Assembly (NCBI RefSeq): GCF_016019955.1
Contig: NZ_JAECRZ010000001.1
Location: 124,001-188,000 of the forward strand
Source of the DNA: Thiosulfatihalobacter marinus
GTDB taxonomy: Bacteria; Pseudomonadota; Alphaproteobacteria; Rhodobacterales; Rhodobacteraceae
Reading direction: 5' to 3'
DNA length: 64,000 nt
In this document: piece after piece, positions 1-9,695 of the stretch
Numbering within the stretch: position 1 is the first letter of the stretch
Layout: each line of letters starts with the position of its first letter
Made by a program: the position numbers and the translations under genes
The notes under the pieces: generated by a model
What the model saw: only the letters and a program-made list of their open reading frames with translations
What the model was told of the DNA's origin: nothing
Databases searched by the model: none

Positions 1-1524
1 CAGATCGGAGGTGCGCGACAGCTCGTCTACCAGCTTGTCATACTCGGGATCACAGAAGCGGTTGATGTTTTCGCCCTGCCACTGCGTTTCCGGGCGCGGC
101 TCGTTGTTACAACGATACATCGACAGATAGGCCTGAGGATCGGTGCCATCGAAGTTGTTGGCATACATTTCCACGTCGGCATAGAACTTCTGGAACGTGT
201 CGGGCGAACCCGGATCGCCGCCAAAGAACACCGAGGCGTTCAGGTTGCGCAGCTCGGTTTCGACACCGATCTCGCCCCACCACTGCTTGATCAGCGCCTG
301 GAAATCCTGACGCACGGCATTGGTCGAGGTCTGGTAAAGGATCGACAGGCGCACGCCGTCCTTGGCACGGATGCCATCGGCACCTTTCACCCAGCCCGCT
401 TTGTCAAGCAGCGCGTTGGCGCCGGCGATGTCCTGGGTCAGACAATCGGTGTTGTCGGAGGCGTAAACCGCCGGTCCGGGAACCAGGTTACAGGTGGGTC
501 GGCCGGCCTGACCATAGCCGATTTCCACCAGCAGGTTGCGGTCGATGGCCATCGACAGGGCCTTGCGCACATTGATGTCGCTGAGGAACGGGTGCGGTGC
601 CTTGCGTGTCGACCGGGTGTCGGCGTCAAGCGACGGCGACGGATCGGTCAAATTCATCTCCAGACGCTCGACCAGCGAACCGAAGGCCGCGATCGGCTTG
701 CCCTTGCCGCCTTCGGCCATCTTGGCCAGAACGTCGGGGGCCAGCTGAAGGTTCCAGGCATAGTCGAACTCGCCGGTTTCCAGAACCGCGCGGCCCGCCG
801 CCGTGGCATCGCCGCCGCCCTTGAAGGTCAGCGTGGCAAAGGCCGGTTTGGCCGGATCACGATAGTTCGGGTTGGCCGACATCGAGATCACGTCGTTCGG
901 TTTGAACTCGTCCACGACAAACGGGCCGGTGCCGATCGGGGCAAAGTTGGCCTCGGTGCATTCGGGGGCCTTGGCGCCCATGCAGTTCTTGAACTGGGCC
1001 ATCTGGATAATGGGTGACTGGCCGCCCATGAAGGGGCCGTACGGGTTTGGCTTGGGCTCGGAGAAGTTCACCTTGACCGTCAGGTCGTCCACGATTTCGA
1101 CAGTGTCGACACCGTCAAACTTGGCCAGCTGCGCGCAGCCGCCTTCGGGGTCCATGCAGTAATCGGCGGTGAATTTCACGTCCGCCGAGGTGACGGGCGA
1201 TCCGTCCGACCAGAGCAGGCCGGGTTTCAGCTTCCAGGTGATCGACTTCAGATCCTCGGACACGCCACCATTGTCCACGGTCGGGATCTCTTCGGCCAGA
1301 TAGGGCACCAGATTGCCATTGGGGTCATAGCGGCCAAGGGGCTCGATCACCAGCGAGGCGGATTCGATATCCTTGGTTCCGCCCGACAGAAACGGGTTCA
1401 GGATCGACGGGGCCTGCCAGTAAATGATATTTACATGGCCGTCCGAGCCGCGTTCCGCAGCCATGGCCGCAGGGGTCATGGCAAACGCGACGGCAGCGCC
1501 GAGCACAAGTGTCTTAATTCTCAT
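1..1524 (-). CDS. ABC transporter substrate-binding protein, family 5 (peptide type), partial
   Basis: The reading frame stays open from the start at 1524 to the left edge, so the C-terminus is missing; about 508 codons are present. The protein begins with a Sec signal peptide (MRIKTLVLGAAVAFA, then an Ala-rich cleavage region). Its mature part has the SBP_bac_5 layout: a segment WKLKPGLLWSDGSPVTSADV near residue 95 and, further on, DINVRKALSMAIDR, both hallmarks of oligopeptide/dipeptide binding proteins. Family members capture peptides or opines in the periplasm for an inner-membrane permease. Two adjacent ATG codons are possible (1527 and 1524); the second has better spacing to the AGGAG upstream. 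Transcription runs leftward, away from the ATPase gene at 1822, so the permease genes probably lie beyond the left edge. The substrate cannot be told from sequence. Confidence 0.9.
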   Translation of the reverse strand, partial: MRIKTLVLGAAVAFAMTPAAMAAERGSDGHVNIIYWQAPSILNPFLSGGTKDIESASLVIEPLGRYDPNGNLVPYLAEEIPTVDNGGVSEDLKSITWKLKPGLLWSDGSPVTSADVKFTADYCMDPEGGCAQLAKFDGVDTVEIVDDLTVKVNFSEPKPNPYGPFMGGQSPIIQMAQFKNCMGAKAPECTEANFAPIGTGPFVVDEFKPNDVISMSANPNYRDPAKPAFATLTFKGGGDATAAGRAVLETGEFDYAWNLQLAPDVLAKMAEGGKGKPIAAFGSLVERLEMNLTDPSPSLDADTRSTRKAPHPFLSDINVRKALSMAIDRNLLVEIGYGQAGRPTCNLVPGPAVYASDNTDCLTQDIAGANALLDKAGWVKGADGIRAKDGVRLSILYQTSTNAVRQDFQALIKQWWGEIGVETELRNLNASVFFGGDPGSPDTFQKFYADVEMYANNFDGTDPQAYLSMYRCNNEPRPETQWQGENINRFCDPEYDKLVDELSRTSDL

Positions 1525-1821
1525 CATACACTCCTTGTTGGGCACATTGCTGTGCTTGATCAGGCGAATTCAGTCCGCCCGGATTATGGTTGTCATGAAG
1601 GATATCGGGCGCCGGTTTCCCGCGCGCCCAGGCAGCTTTTTGCCGGTTCCCCTCTCGACTGCCTGTTATCTCAGACCAGCGGCCCGGAAAAAGCAAGCGT
1701 TCCTTTTGGGATGACGTTGCGCAATCCGGTCATTCCGCAAGCCCGTGTTTGACTTTCGGGCGGTGCTGTCTGTAGCGTTCGGGCCTGAGCAAACACCAAC
1801 ACCACGCGGGGAGTTATCGCG
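1525..1821. other. Divergent promoter region of the peptide transporter genes
   Basis: This roughly 300-base stretch separates the leftward binding-protein gene from the rightward ATPase gene and should hold both promoters. A TTGACT at 1749-1754 followed 18 bases later by TAGCGT is a weak rightward candidate. I see no gene, no tRNA and no strong terminator here. Confidence 0.4.
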
Positions 1822-3642
1822 ATGCTGGACAGGGCCATTGCCTCGATCGAGAACCTGAAGGTCGAGTTCCAGACAAAGGACGGCCCGGTGGTGGGGGTAG
1901 AGGATGTTTCGTTCCAGGTTTTCCCGGGCGAAACCGTTTGTATCGTTGGCGAATCCGGGTCCGGCAAATCGGTTTCCAGCCTGTCGCTGATGCGGCTGGT
2001 AGAGTTCGGCGGTGGTGAAATTTCGGGCGGTCGGCTGTTGTTTGATCGCCGCGATGACGGCGAGGCGGATCTGGCGGAAACCGATCAGGATCTGATGCGC
2101 ACGATTCGCGGCAACGAGATCGGGATGATCTTTCAGGAGCCGATGACGGCGTTGAATCCGGTGTTCACGGTGGGCCGTCAGCTGACCGAGGGGTTGCGGC
2201 TGCACAAGAAGATGTCCAGGGCACAAGCCGAGGCGCGCGCGCTGGAATTGTTGCAGCAGGTACGTATCCCCGAGCCGGAGCGGCGGTTGTTGCAATATCC
2301 GCACGAGCTTTCGGGCGGGATGCGTCAGCGGGTGGTGATTGCCATGGCGATGGCGTGCGAGCCGCGCCTGCTGATCGCGGATGAACCGACAACGGCGCTG
2401 GACGTGACGATCCAGGCCGAAATACTGGCGCTGATGGATCGGCTGAAGCGCGAGACCGGCACGGCGGTGATGTTCATCACCCATGACATGGCGGTGGTGG
2501 CGCAGATGGCGGATCGCGTTGTCGTGATGTTCCGGGGCAACAAGGTGGAAGAGGGCACGGTTCAGGAGATTTTCGAGAATCCGACCCATGATTACACCAA
2601 GGCGCTTTTGGCGGCGGTGCCCAAGCTGGGCGACATGAATGGCACGGATCTGCCCCGGCCGATGAAGCTGTTTGGTGACGACACGCATTCGACCGCGCCG
2701 ATCCCGGGCACGAACGAGCCGCTTCTGGAGGTGAGCCACCTTGTTACCCGGTTCCCCGTGCAGGGCGGGTTGTTGCGGCGCACCGTGGCCAAGGTGCACG
2801 CGGTCGAGGATGTGTCGTTCACGGTTAACAAGGGGCAGACCCTGTCGCTGGTGGGCGAATCGGGTTGCGGCAAATCCACGGCGGGGCGGTCGATCCTGCG
2901 GCTGGTCGAGCCGGAATCCGGGCGGGTGCAGTTTGACGATCGCGACGTGATCGCGCTTACCCCGAGGGAGATGCACAAGGTCCGCCAGGACATGCAGATG
3001 ATTTTCCAGGATCCGTTCGCCTCGCTCAACCCGCAGATGAAGCTGAGCGATCAGGTGGCCGAGCCGATGCGCAATTACGGCACCCACAAGGGCAGCGAAA
3101 TGCAGGACCGCGTGGCGATGCTGTTTGACCGCGTGGAACTGCCGCGCAGCTATATGAACCGCTATCCGCATGAATTGTCCGGCGGTCAGCGGCAGCGGAT
3201 TGCGATTGCACGCGCGCTGGCGCTGAACCCCAAGCTGATTGTGGCCGACGAAGCGGTGTCGGCGCTGGATGTGTCGGTCCAGGCGCAGGTGCTGAACCTG
3301 ATGATGGAATTGCAGGCCGAGCTGGGGATTTCCTATCTGTTCATCAGCCATGACATGGCGGTGGTCGAGCGTGTCAGCCATCAGGTGGGGGTGATGTATC
3401 TGGGCCGGATCGTGGAACTGGGCCCGCGCCGCGCGGTGTTCGAAGACCCGCAGCACCCCTATACCCAGGCATTGATGAAGGCGGTGCCGATCGCCGATCC
3501 GAACAAGCGCAAGTCGGAAAAGGATCTGAACTTCAAGCCGATCCCGTCGCCGATCCATCCGATCGGCTATGAACCGGAACCGTCCGTCTACAAGGAGGTC
3601 TCTCCGGGCCACAAGGTGCTGATCTCGGAAAGCGGGTATTGA
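1822..3642 (+). CDS. Fused dipeptide/oligopeptide ABC transporter ATP-binding protein (two ATPase domains)
   Basis: This 606-residue protein carries two full peptide-type ABC ATPase domains in one chain, equivalent to DppD-DppF or GsiA. Domain 1 has Walker A GESGSGKS at residues 43-50, signature LSGGMRQR and Walker B ending [10 protein letters not shown]. Domain 2 has Walker A GESGCGKS at about 345-352, signature LSGGQRQR and a Walker B reading [10 protein letters not shown]. Each domain ends with the oligopeptide C-terminal extension ([12 protein letters not shown] and [12 protein letters not shown]). It powers import of the substrate bound by the divergent family 5 binding protein. Start ATG is preceded by GGAG with somewhat long spacing. 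Both nucleotide sites look intact. The matching permeases are not in the window. Confidence 0.93.
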   Translation: MLDRAIASIENLKVEFQTKDGPVVGVEDVSFQVFPGETVCIVGESGSGKSVSSLSLMRLVEFGGGEISGGRLLFDRRDDGEADLAETDQDLMRTIRGNEIGMIFQEPMTALNPVFTVGRQLTEGLRLHKKMSRAQAEARALELLQQVRIPEPERRLLQYPHELSGGMRQRVVIAMAMACEPRLLIADEPTTALDVTIQAEILALMDRLKRETGTAVMFITHDMAVVAQMADRVVVMFRGNKVEEGTVQEIFENPTHDYTKALLAAVPKLGDMNGTDLPRPMKLFGDDTHSTAPIPGTNEPLLEVSHLVTRFPVQGGLLRRTVAKVHAVEDVSFTVNKGQTLSLVGESGCGKSTAGRSILRLVEPESGRVQFDDRDVIALTPREMHKVRQDMQMIFQDPFASLNPQMKLSDQVAEPMRNYGTHKGSEMQDRVAMLFDRVELPRSYMNRYPHELSGGQRQRIAIARALALNPKLIVADEAVSALDVSVQAQVLNLMMELQAELGISYLFISHDMAVVERVSHQVGVMYLGRIVELGPRRAVFEDPQHPYTQALMKAVPIADPNKRKSEKDLNFKPIPSPIHPIGYEPEPSVYKEVSPGHKVLISESGY

Positions 3643-3738
3643 GGGGCGCGCGTCTTTCGGGATGTGGTTGCGGAGTTAAGTAATTCCCGGCAAAGTGGCG
3701 CCGTTGCAGACCCCCGCCCGAAAGAAAGAGAGTTCGTT

Positions 3739-4905
3739 ATGGCCGAGCGCCTGACACCCCGTGCGATATTGGACAGGCTTGTGGCCTTTCCCACCGTCAG
3801 CCACGATACCAACCTGCCTTTGATTGACTGGGTCGGGGATTATCTGGGCAGTCACGGCATTCAGACCCATCGCCACCCGCATGAAACCGCGCCCGACAAG
3901 GCGGCGTTGTTCGCGCATGTCGGTCCCGCGGTCGAGGGGGCGGTTGTGTTGTCGGGGCACACGGATGTGGTGCCGGTAGAGGGCCAGCCCTGGAATACCG
4001 ATCCGTTCGAAGTGGTCGAGAAGGACGGCAAGCTGTTCGGCCGGGGCACCTGCGACATGAAGGGGTTCGACGCGCTGGCGATCTGGGCCATGGTCGAGGC
4101 GCGATACAGTGGCATTGCCCGTCCGTTGCAACTGGCGTTGAGCTATGACGAGGAGATCGGCTGTACCGGCGCGCCACCATTGATCGAAAGCATGAACAAG
4201 GTGTTGCCCAAGGGCAGTGCCGTGATCGTGGGCGAGCCGTCGATGATGGGCGCGGTGACGGGGCACAAGGGCGGATCGGGGTTCCATGTGCATGTGCGCG
4301 GCTTCGAGGTGCATTCATCGATCATGCACACGGGTGTGAACGCGATCATGTATGGCGCCAGGCTGATAGACTGGGCCAATGCGATGAACGCGGAAAACCA
4401 GGCCAGGACACCGGGCGAGGTGGATGCGGTGTTTGATCCGCCCTGGACCACGGTGCATGTGGGCACGATTATCGGCGGCACGGCGCATAATATCACGGCG
4501 CTGGATTGCCGGTTCGGGCTGGATTTCCGGTTTGTGCCCGGCGATTCCCCGTTGGGCTGGAAAGAGCGGGCGCGCGCCAGGGCGGCCGAGATCGAGGCCG
4601 ACATGCAGTCAGTGGCGCCAAGTGCCCATATCGAGATGACCGAATATTTCGGGGTGCCGGCGCTGGTGCCGGAAGAGGATGGCGAGGCCGAACGGATCGT
4701 GCGCCGCCTGACCGGCGACAATGCGCCCCGCGTGGTCAGCTATGGCACCGAGGCCGGGCATTTTCAGAACGCCGGCTACTCGGCGGTGATCTGTGGTCCG
4801 GGGGATATCGCGCAGGCGCATCAGCCGGACGAATACCTGAGTGTGGCGCAGTTCGAGGCCGGGCAGGCGTTCATGACGGATCTGGTTGACATGCTGAAGG
4901 GCTAG
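3739..4905 (+). CDS. argE: Acetylornithine deacetylase (ArgE)-like M20 metallopeptidase
   Basis: 388 residues, the normal length for ArgE. ArgE hydrolyses N-acetylornithine to ornithine and acetate in the cytosol; relatives act on other N-acyl amino acids. Visible M20 features are SGHTDVVPVEGQPWNTDPF (metal-binding His and Asp), GRGTCDMKGFDAL (bridging Asp) and SYDEEIGCTGAPPLI (general-base Glu pair). A dimerisation lid follows and GTEAGHFQNAG sits near the end. The ATG at 3739 is chosen because it is preceded by AAAGAGAG and matches the family N-terminus; an upstream in-frame GTG at 3664 would add a non-conserved tail. It lies 8 bases before the FAD oxidoreductase gene in what looks like one transcript with the peptide transporter ATPase. 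That context suggests catabolism of imported acylated amino acids rather than arginine synthesis, but this is inference. Confidence 0.88.
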   Translation: MAERLTPRAILDRLVAFPTVSHDTNLPLIDWVGDYLGSHGIQTHRHPHETAPDKAALFAHVGPAVEGAVVLSGHTDVVPVEGQPWNTDPFEVVEKDGKLFGRGTCDMKGFDALAIWAMVEARYSGIARPLQLALSYDEEIGCTGAPPLIESMNKVLPKGSAVIVGEPSMMGAVTGHKGGSGFHVHVRGFEVHSSIMHTGVNAIMYGARLIDWANAMNAENQARTPGEVDAVFDPPWTTVHVGTIIGGTAHNITALDCRFGLDFRFVPGDSPLGWKERARARAAEIEADMQSVAPSAHIEMTEYFGVPALVPEEDGEAERIVRRLTGDNAPRVVSYGTEAGHFQNAGYSAVICGPGDIAQAHQPDEYLSVAQFEAGQAFMTDLVDMLKG

Positions 4906-4913
4906 GGTAGGGC

Positions 4914-6260
4914 ATGGCCGGTTTTCCGATCACGCTGAACAGCCCGGTGGAACATGCCGGGCCGCTGCCCGAAACCGCGGATGTGGTGATCATCGGTGGC
5001 GGGGTGATCGGTGTGAGCGCGGCCTATTTCCTTGCGCGCAGGGGGTTGCGGCCTGTGGTGTTGGAAAAAGGGCGTATCGCGGGCGAACAATCGGCGCGCA
5101 ACTGGGGCTGGATCCGCCAGCAGGGGCGTGATCTGGCCGAAGTGCCGATCATGATCGAGGCGAACCGGCTTTGGCGGGAGATGGCGGCCGATGTTGATGA
5201 GGATATTGGTCTCAAGACCTGTGGGCTGACCTATTTTTCGTCGGGCGAGGCCGAGACCGCGCGCTATGAAGACTGGCTGAAGGAAGCCGTTCCGATGGGG
5301 GTGGACAGCCGGTTGCTGTCGTCGCGAGAGGTGGACGCGCTGATACCCGGCATGACGGAACGCTACGGTGCGGCGCTGCACACAGCGTCGGACATGACGG
5401 CCGAGCCGTGGCTGGCGGTGCCGGCGCTGGCACGGGCGGCGGTGCGTCACGGGGCGGTGATCGTGGAGAATTGCGCCGCGCGGGTGCTGGATCGCGAAGC
5501 CGGGCGGGTGTCGGGCGTGGTGAGCGAAAAGGGCCGTATCCGCGCGCCCGAGGTGATCGTGGCGGGGGGCGCGTGGTCTTCCTTGTTCCTGCGCAACGAG
5601 GGCGTTTCGATCCCGCAATTGTCTGTGCGGGCCAGCGTGGCTGCCACGCGGGCCTTGCCGGATGTGCACAAGGGAGGCGCGGTGGGTGAACACCTGGCGT
5701 TCCGGCGGCGGGCGGATGGCGGCTATACGATTGCGGCCTCGGGCTATCACGAGAAGTTCCTGGGCCGGGATTCGATCCGGCATCTGCGCGCCTATATTCC
5801 GCAGCTTCGGCGCGCGCCTTTTGCGCGGACCTACAGGTTGCGGGCGCCTGAACCGGGCTACCCCGATGGCTGGGGTACGCGGCGGCGCTGGCAGGGGAGC
5901 GACGAAAGCCCGTTCGAGCGGATGCGCATCCTTGATCCGGCGCCCAACGCGGGCAAGATCGAGGAAATGCGCGCTGCGTTCGAAGCGTTGCTGCCGGCGC
6001 TGGGCAAGGTAGAGATCGCGGCCAGCTGGGCCGGCATGATCGATTCCATGCCCGATATCGTGCCGGTGGTGGATCGCGCGCCTGTGGAGGGCCTGAGCAT
6101 CTGCACCGGCATGTGCGGGCATGGGTTCGGCATCGGGCCGGGCTTTGGCCGGGTGATGGCCGACATGGTGCTGGGCGGCGAAATCGGGCATGATCTGAGC
6201 CGGTTCCGGCTGGCGCGGTTCAGCGATGGATCGGTGCCGGAACTTGGCCCGGATCTTTGA
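4914..6260 (+). CDS. DAO-family FAD-dependent amino acid/amine oxidoreductase
   Basis: 448 residues. The N-terminal dinucleotide fold is clear: DVVIIGGGVIGVSAAYFLARRG at about residues 24-45, followed by the ribose-binding acid in VVLEKG. A second conserved stretch near the C-terminus, TGMCGHGFGIGPGFGRVMADM, closes the FAD site as in glycine oxidase and D-amino acid dehydrogenase relatives. Family members oxidise amino acids or N-methylated amines with FAD. The motif SARNWGWIRQQGRD after the Rossmann fold is typical of a proteobacterial subgroup with unassigned substrate. It follows the ArgE-like gene by 8 bases and precedes two M20 amidohydrolases, so it may oxidise an amino acid released by them. 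No signal peptide or membrane segment is apparent. Confidence 0.85.
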   Translation: MAGFPITLNSPVEHAGPLPETADVVIIGGGVIGVSAAYFLARRGLRPVVLEKGRIAGEQSARNWGWIRQQGRDLAEVPIMIEANRLWREMAADVDEDIGLKTCGLTYFSSGEAETARYEDWLKEAVPMGVDSRLLSSREVDALIPGMTERYGAALHTASDMTAEPWLAVPALARAAVRHGAVIVENCAARVLDREAGRVSGVVSEKGRIRAPEVIVAGGAWSSLFLRNEGVSIPQLSVRASVAATRALPDVHKGGAVGEHLAFRRRADGGYTIAASGYHEKFLGRDSIRHLRAYIPQLRRAPFARTYRLRAPEPGYPDGWGTRRRWQGSDESPFERMRILDPAPNAGKIEEMRAAFEALLPALGKVEIAASWAGMIDSMPDIVPVVDRAPVEGLSICTGMCGHGFGIGPGFGRVMADMVLGGEIGHDLSRFRLARFSDGSVPELGPDL

Positions 6261-6287
6261 TGCAACGCGAATGAACAGGGGGGTGAC

Positions 6288-7460
6288 ATGCCCGTAAAGA
6301 ACAGTTTTTCCGAGATACATCAGGAGATTACCGGGTGGCGGCGGCATCTGCACGAAATTCCCGAGCTGATGTATGACCTGCCGGAGACAACCGCCTTTGT
6401 GCAGGAGCGGCTGCGTGCGATCGGTGTGGACGAGATCACGCCGGGCATCGGGCGATCGGGCATTGTGGCGGTGATCAAGGGTCGGCAGGACACGCAGGGG
6501 CGGGTGATCGGGCTGCGCGCGGATATGGACGCGCTGCCGATCCACGAGGCGACGGGGCTGGACTATGCCAGCCGCACCGACGGCAAGATGCATGCCTGCG
6601 GCCATGACGGGCATACGGCGATCCTGCTTGGGGCGGCGCAATACCTGACCGAGACCCGCAACTTTGATGGTACGGCGGTGCTGATCTTTCAACCCGCCGA
6701 AGAGGGCGGCGCCGGTGGCAAGGCGATGTGTGACGATGGGCTGATGGATCGCTGGGGGATTCAGGAGGTTTACGGGTTGCACAACACGCCCGGTCTGCCG
6801 GTGGGGCAGTTCGCCATTCGCCCGGGGCCGTTGCTGGCGTCGGCGGATGAGTTCGAGATCACGGTGACGGGCAAGGGCGGCCATGCGGCGGCGCCGCATG
6901 AGGCGGTGGATACGACATTGGTGGCGGCGCAGATTGTTGTTTCCTTGCAGTCGGTTGTGGCGCGCTCGGTGGATCCGATCCATCGCGTTGTGGTGACGGT
7001 GGGGACGTTTGAAACCGACAGTGTGGCCTCAAACGTGATTGCCCATCAGGTGCGGATGAAGGGCACTGTGCGCACCTTGGACGGGCAAAACCGGGCGCTG
7101 GCCCGGCGCCGCATTCGCGAGGTGGCCGAGGGCACGGCGGCGGCTTTTGGCGCGCGCGCCGAAATGACGTGGGAGGACGGTTATCCGCCGACCGTCAACC
7201 ACGAGACCCAGACCGGATATGCCCTGGACGCGGCGCGGGCCGTGGCGGGGGCGGCCAATGTGATTGACGATGTCGATCCGATCATGCCGGCCGAGGATTT
7301 TTCGTTTATGCTTGAAGAGCGCCCCGGCGCCTATATCTTTCTGGGCAATGGCGACACGATGATGTGCCACCATCCACAATACCAATTTGACGACGACGCG
7401 ATTCCGGCCGGGTGTAGCTGGTTCGCGGAACTGGTCGAGCGGCGGATGCCGTTGGGCTGA
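6288..7460 (+). CDS. M20 family amidohydrolase (hippurate hydrolase/IAA-amino acid hydrolase type), copy 1
   Basis: 390 residues. The M20D metal site is complete: MHACGHDGHTA supplies Cys104 and His106, FQPAEEGG supplies the Glu pair at 138-139, and the closing His is in MCHHPQYQF near the C-terminus. Enzymes of this family cleave N-acyl amino acids (hippurate, acyl-amino acids, some carboxypeptidase substrates) in the cytosol. A dimerisation domain with GKGGHAAAPHE lies in the middle. The next gene is a close paralog that starts with the same MPVKN and keeps long identical blocks, so the pair arose by tandem duplication. Start ATG follows a GGGGGGTGAC ribosome site. The exact acyl or amino acid substrate is not predictable. 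Confidence 0.92.
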   Translation: MPVKNSFSEIHQEITGWRRHLHEIPELMYDLPETTAFVQERLRAIGVDEITPGIGRSGIVAVIKGRQDTQGRVIGLRADMDALPIHEATGLDYASRTDGKMHACGHDGHTAILLGAAQYLTETRNFDGTAVLIFQPAEEGGAGGKAMCDDGLMDRWGIQEVYGLHNTPGLPVGQFAIRPGPLLASADEFEITVTGKGGHAAAPHEAVDTTLVAAQIVVSLQSVVARSVDPIHRVVVTVGTFETDSVASNVIAHQVRMKGTVRTLDGQNRALARRRIREVAEGTAAAFGARAEMTWEDGYPPTVNHETQTGYALDAARAVAGAANVIDDVDPIMPAEDFSFMLEERPGAYIFLGNGDTMMCHHPQYQFDDDAIPAGCSWFAELVERRMPLG

Positions 7461-7484
7461 CATACCACCAAGGAGCGAACAGAC

Positions 7485-8648
7485 ATGCCCGTAAAGAACC
7501 GATTTGCCGAATTGCAGGCCGAGATTACCGAATGGCGCCGGGATATCCATGAACATCCCGAGATCCTGTTCGAAACCCATCGCACCAGCGCGCTGGTGGC
7601 CGAAAAGCTGAAGGAATTTGGCTGTGACGAGGTTGTCACGGGGATTGGCCGCACCGGGGTTGTTGGCGTGATCAGGGGCAAGGAAAGCGGATCGGGCAAG
7701 GTGATCGGGCTGCGCGCCGACATGGATGCGCTGCCGATTCATGAGGCAACGGGGCTGGGCTATGCGTCCAAGACGCCGGGCGCGATGCATGCCTGCGGCC
7801 ATGACGGACATACGGCGATGTTGCTTGGCGCGGCCAGGTACCTGTCGGAGACCCGCAATTTTGACGGCACGGTCGTGGTGATCTTTCAGCCCGCCGAAGA
7901 AGGCGGCGGCGGCGGCAAGGAGATGTGCGACGACGGCATGATGGACCGCTGGGGCATTCAGGAGGTCTATGGGATGCATAACTGGCCGGGCAAGCCAACG
8001 GGCAGTTTCGCCATTCGTCCGGGCGCGTTTTTTGCGGCCACCGATCAGTTCGACATCGTGTTCGAGGGCAAGGGCGGCCACGCCGCCAAGCCGCATGAGA
8101 CCGTGGATACCACGGTGATGGCCGCCCAGGCGGTGATGGCCTTGCAAACGATCACCAGCCGCAACGCCGACCCGGTGGACCAGATCGTGGTGTCGGTGAC
8201 GTCGTTCGAAACCTCGTCCAACGCGTTCAACGTGATCCCGCAGACCGTGCATCTGAAAGGCACCGTGCGCACCATGTCCAACACGATGCGCGATCTGGCC
8301 GAAAAGCGGATCAAGGAGATCTGCACCGGGGTCGGCGCCACCTTTGGCGGCACGGCGGATATCAAGTATCACCGTGGCTATCCGGTGATGGTGAACAGCG
8401 AGGAGCAGACGCAGTTCGCCGCCGAGGTGGCCCGCTCGGTCAGCGGGCAATGCGATGACGCGCCGCTGGTGATGGGGGGCGAGGATTTTGCCTTTATGCT
8501 GGAGGAACGCCCCGGCGCCTATATCCTTGTCGGCAATGGCGACACGGCGATGGTGCATCACCCGGAATACAATTTCAACGACGATGCCATTCCGGCCGGG
8601 TGCAGCTGGTGGGCCGAGATCGTGGAAAGACGGATGCCCGCGGCCTGA
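7485..8648 (+). CDS. M20 family amidohydrolase (hippurate hydrolase/IAA-amino acid hydrolase type), copy 2
   Basis: 387 residues, tandem paralog of the gene just upstream, 24 bases after its stop and with a good AAGGAG site. It keeps the same metal ligands: Cys and His of MHACGHDGHTA, the Glu pair of FQPAEEGG, and the C-terminal MVHHPEYNF. The central lid has GKGGHAAKPHE. Differences cluster in the first 75 residues and in the substrate-lid region (for example HNWPGKPTG against HNTPGLPVG), which fits divergence in substrate choice. It is probably the last gene of the transport and amide-cleavage transcript that begins at 1822. Confidence 0.92.
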   Translation: MPVKNRFAELQAEITEWRRDIHEHPEILFETHRTSALVAEKLKEFGCDEVVTGIGRTGVVGVIRGKESGSGKVIGLRADMDALPIHEATGLGYASKTPGAMHACGHDGHTAMLLGAARYLSETRNFDGTVVVIFQPAEEGGGGGKEMCDDGMMDRWGIQEVYGMHNWPGKPTGSFAIRPGAFFAATDQFDIVFEGKGGHAAKPHETVDTTVMAAQAVMALQTITSRNADPVDQIVVSVTSFETSSNAFNVIPQTVHLKGTVRTMSNTMRDLAEKRIKEICTGVGATFGGTADIKYHRGYPVMVNSEEQTQFAAEVARSVSGQCDDAPLVMGGEDFAFMLEERPGAYILVGNGDTAMVHHPEYNFNDDAIPAGCSWWAEIVERRMPAA

Positions 8649-8670
8649 TCCCCTGTGGCAATGCGCAAGA

Positions 8671-8694
8671 CCCGGACCTATTGACCGGTCCGGG
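8671..8694 (+). terminator. Possible hairpin terminator after the M20 pair
   Basis: A perfect 8-base inverted repeat (CCCGGACC / GGTCCGGG) with an 8-base loop lies 22 bases after the second amidohydrolase stop. No T-run follows, so it is at best a weak or factor-assisted terminator. Confidence 0.4.
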
Positions 8695-8740
8695 CCGAAC
8701 AGCTAGGCCCATTTCAAGGGAACACGTGAGGTAAGTGCCG

Positions 8741-9586
8741 ATGCCGTCGGACGGAATTGTTGAAAGACTGACGGTGTGGAACAACCGCCGTATTGAAAAA
8801 CGGCGCCTGCGGGCGCCGTTTCGCAAAACCAGCCATGGCTTTGAGTATCGTGGCATATCGGTGCAGTACACCGACGATTGGGAGCGCCACGAAAGGGCGC
8901 TGATCGAAACCTTGCTGGGCCGTGTCGACCGGTTTGTGAATGTGGGCGCACATTACGGGTTCTATGCCTGCCTGGCGCGCAGCCGCGGTGTGCCGGTGAT
9001 CGCGCTGGAGCCTGTGGACGCCAATTTTCGCATGTTGATGGACAATCTTCAGCACAACGGGTTTGAAGATGACGCGATCCTGATCCATTCCGCCGCCGGG
9101 CCGGCCCCTGGCATTGCCGAGATCACCGGCGTGTTTTCCGGCGGCACGTTGACCGCAAACAGCAAGAAGCCGGCCTCGTTGAGCCAGAAAACCCCGGTTG
9201 TGCCGCTGGATGCGGTGGTGCCTGTAAGTGACGGGCAGACATTGGTGGTGATGGATGTGGAAGGGTTCGAATACGAGGCGCTAAGCGGCGCGACGGCGCT
9301 GTTGGCCGCGCCCGGGCGGGTGAGTTGGCTGATCGAAATCGTACCAAGCACGACGAATCGGGATGGTGTGCTGGTGGAAAACGCGAATTATCGCGCCACG
9401 TTCGGGATGATGTTCGATGCCGGATATCAGGCCTGGCTGATCGAAGAGACATCGCGTCGGCTGGGACCGGAAGAGATTGAGGCGGCAATGGCGCGCAATC
9501 CTGCCGATCGGCCGATCGGCAACGTGCTGTTCATGGCGGCAGGGGCCGACATCAGCGAAGTGATCCGGGACCGGGCCGGAGCCTGA
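8741..9586 (+). CDS. FkbM family SAM-dependent methyltransferase
   Basis: 281 residues. The glycine-rich SAM site appears as VNVGAHYGFYACLARSRG, followed by the acidic strand end IALEPVDANFRMLMDNLQHNG and the later VMDVEGFEYEALSGA, the usual order in FkbM methyltransferases. Members methylate hydroxyls of polyketides, sugars and other acceptors; the acceptor here is unknown. The ATG at 8741 is preceded by GAGG at proper spacing; a GTG two codons earlier is less likely. It stands alone between a possible terminator and the convergent moaA gene, so the neighbourhood gives no functional hint. Confidence 0.85.
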   Translation: MPSDGIVERLTVWNNRRIEKRRLRAPFRKTSHGFEYRGISVQYTDDWERHERALIETLLGRVDRFVNVGAHYGFYACLARSRGVPVIALEPVDANFRMLMDNLQHNGFEDDAILIHSAAGPAPGIAEITGVFSGGTLTANSKKPASLSQKTPVVPLDAVVPVSDGQTLVVMDVEGFEYEALSGATALLAAPGRVSWLIEIVPSTTNRDGVLVENANYRATFGMMFDAGYQAWLIEETSRRLGPEEIEAAMARNPADRPIGNVLFMAAGADISEVIRDRAGA

Positions 9587-9695
9587 AGCGTCCCGCCTTG
9601 CACCTGAGGACGGGACAAGGTGGGCCGCCGCGCAGGATGTCAGCCTGTCGCGCGCGCCGCCAAGATCCAGTGATTCAGGTTTCTGGCGGAACGCT

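Noticed and set aside
1666-3612. 648-codon minus-strand frame opposite the fused ABC ATPase
   Set aside because: Same antisense composition artefact; the plus-strand frame has full ABC motifs.
4902-6983. 693-codon minus-strand frame opposite the oxidoreductase and amidohydrolase genes
   Set aside because: Shadow frame with His/Arg/Pro-rich composition and no domain.
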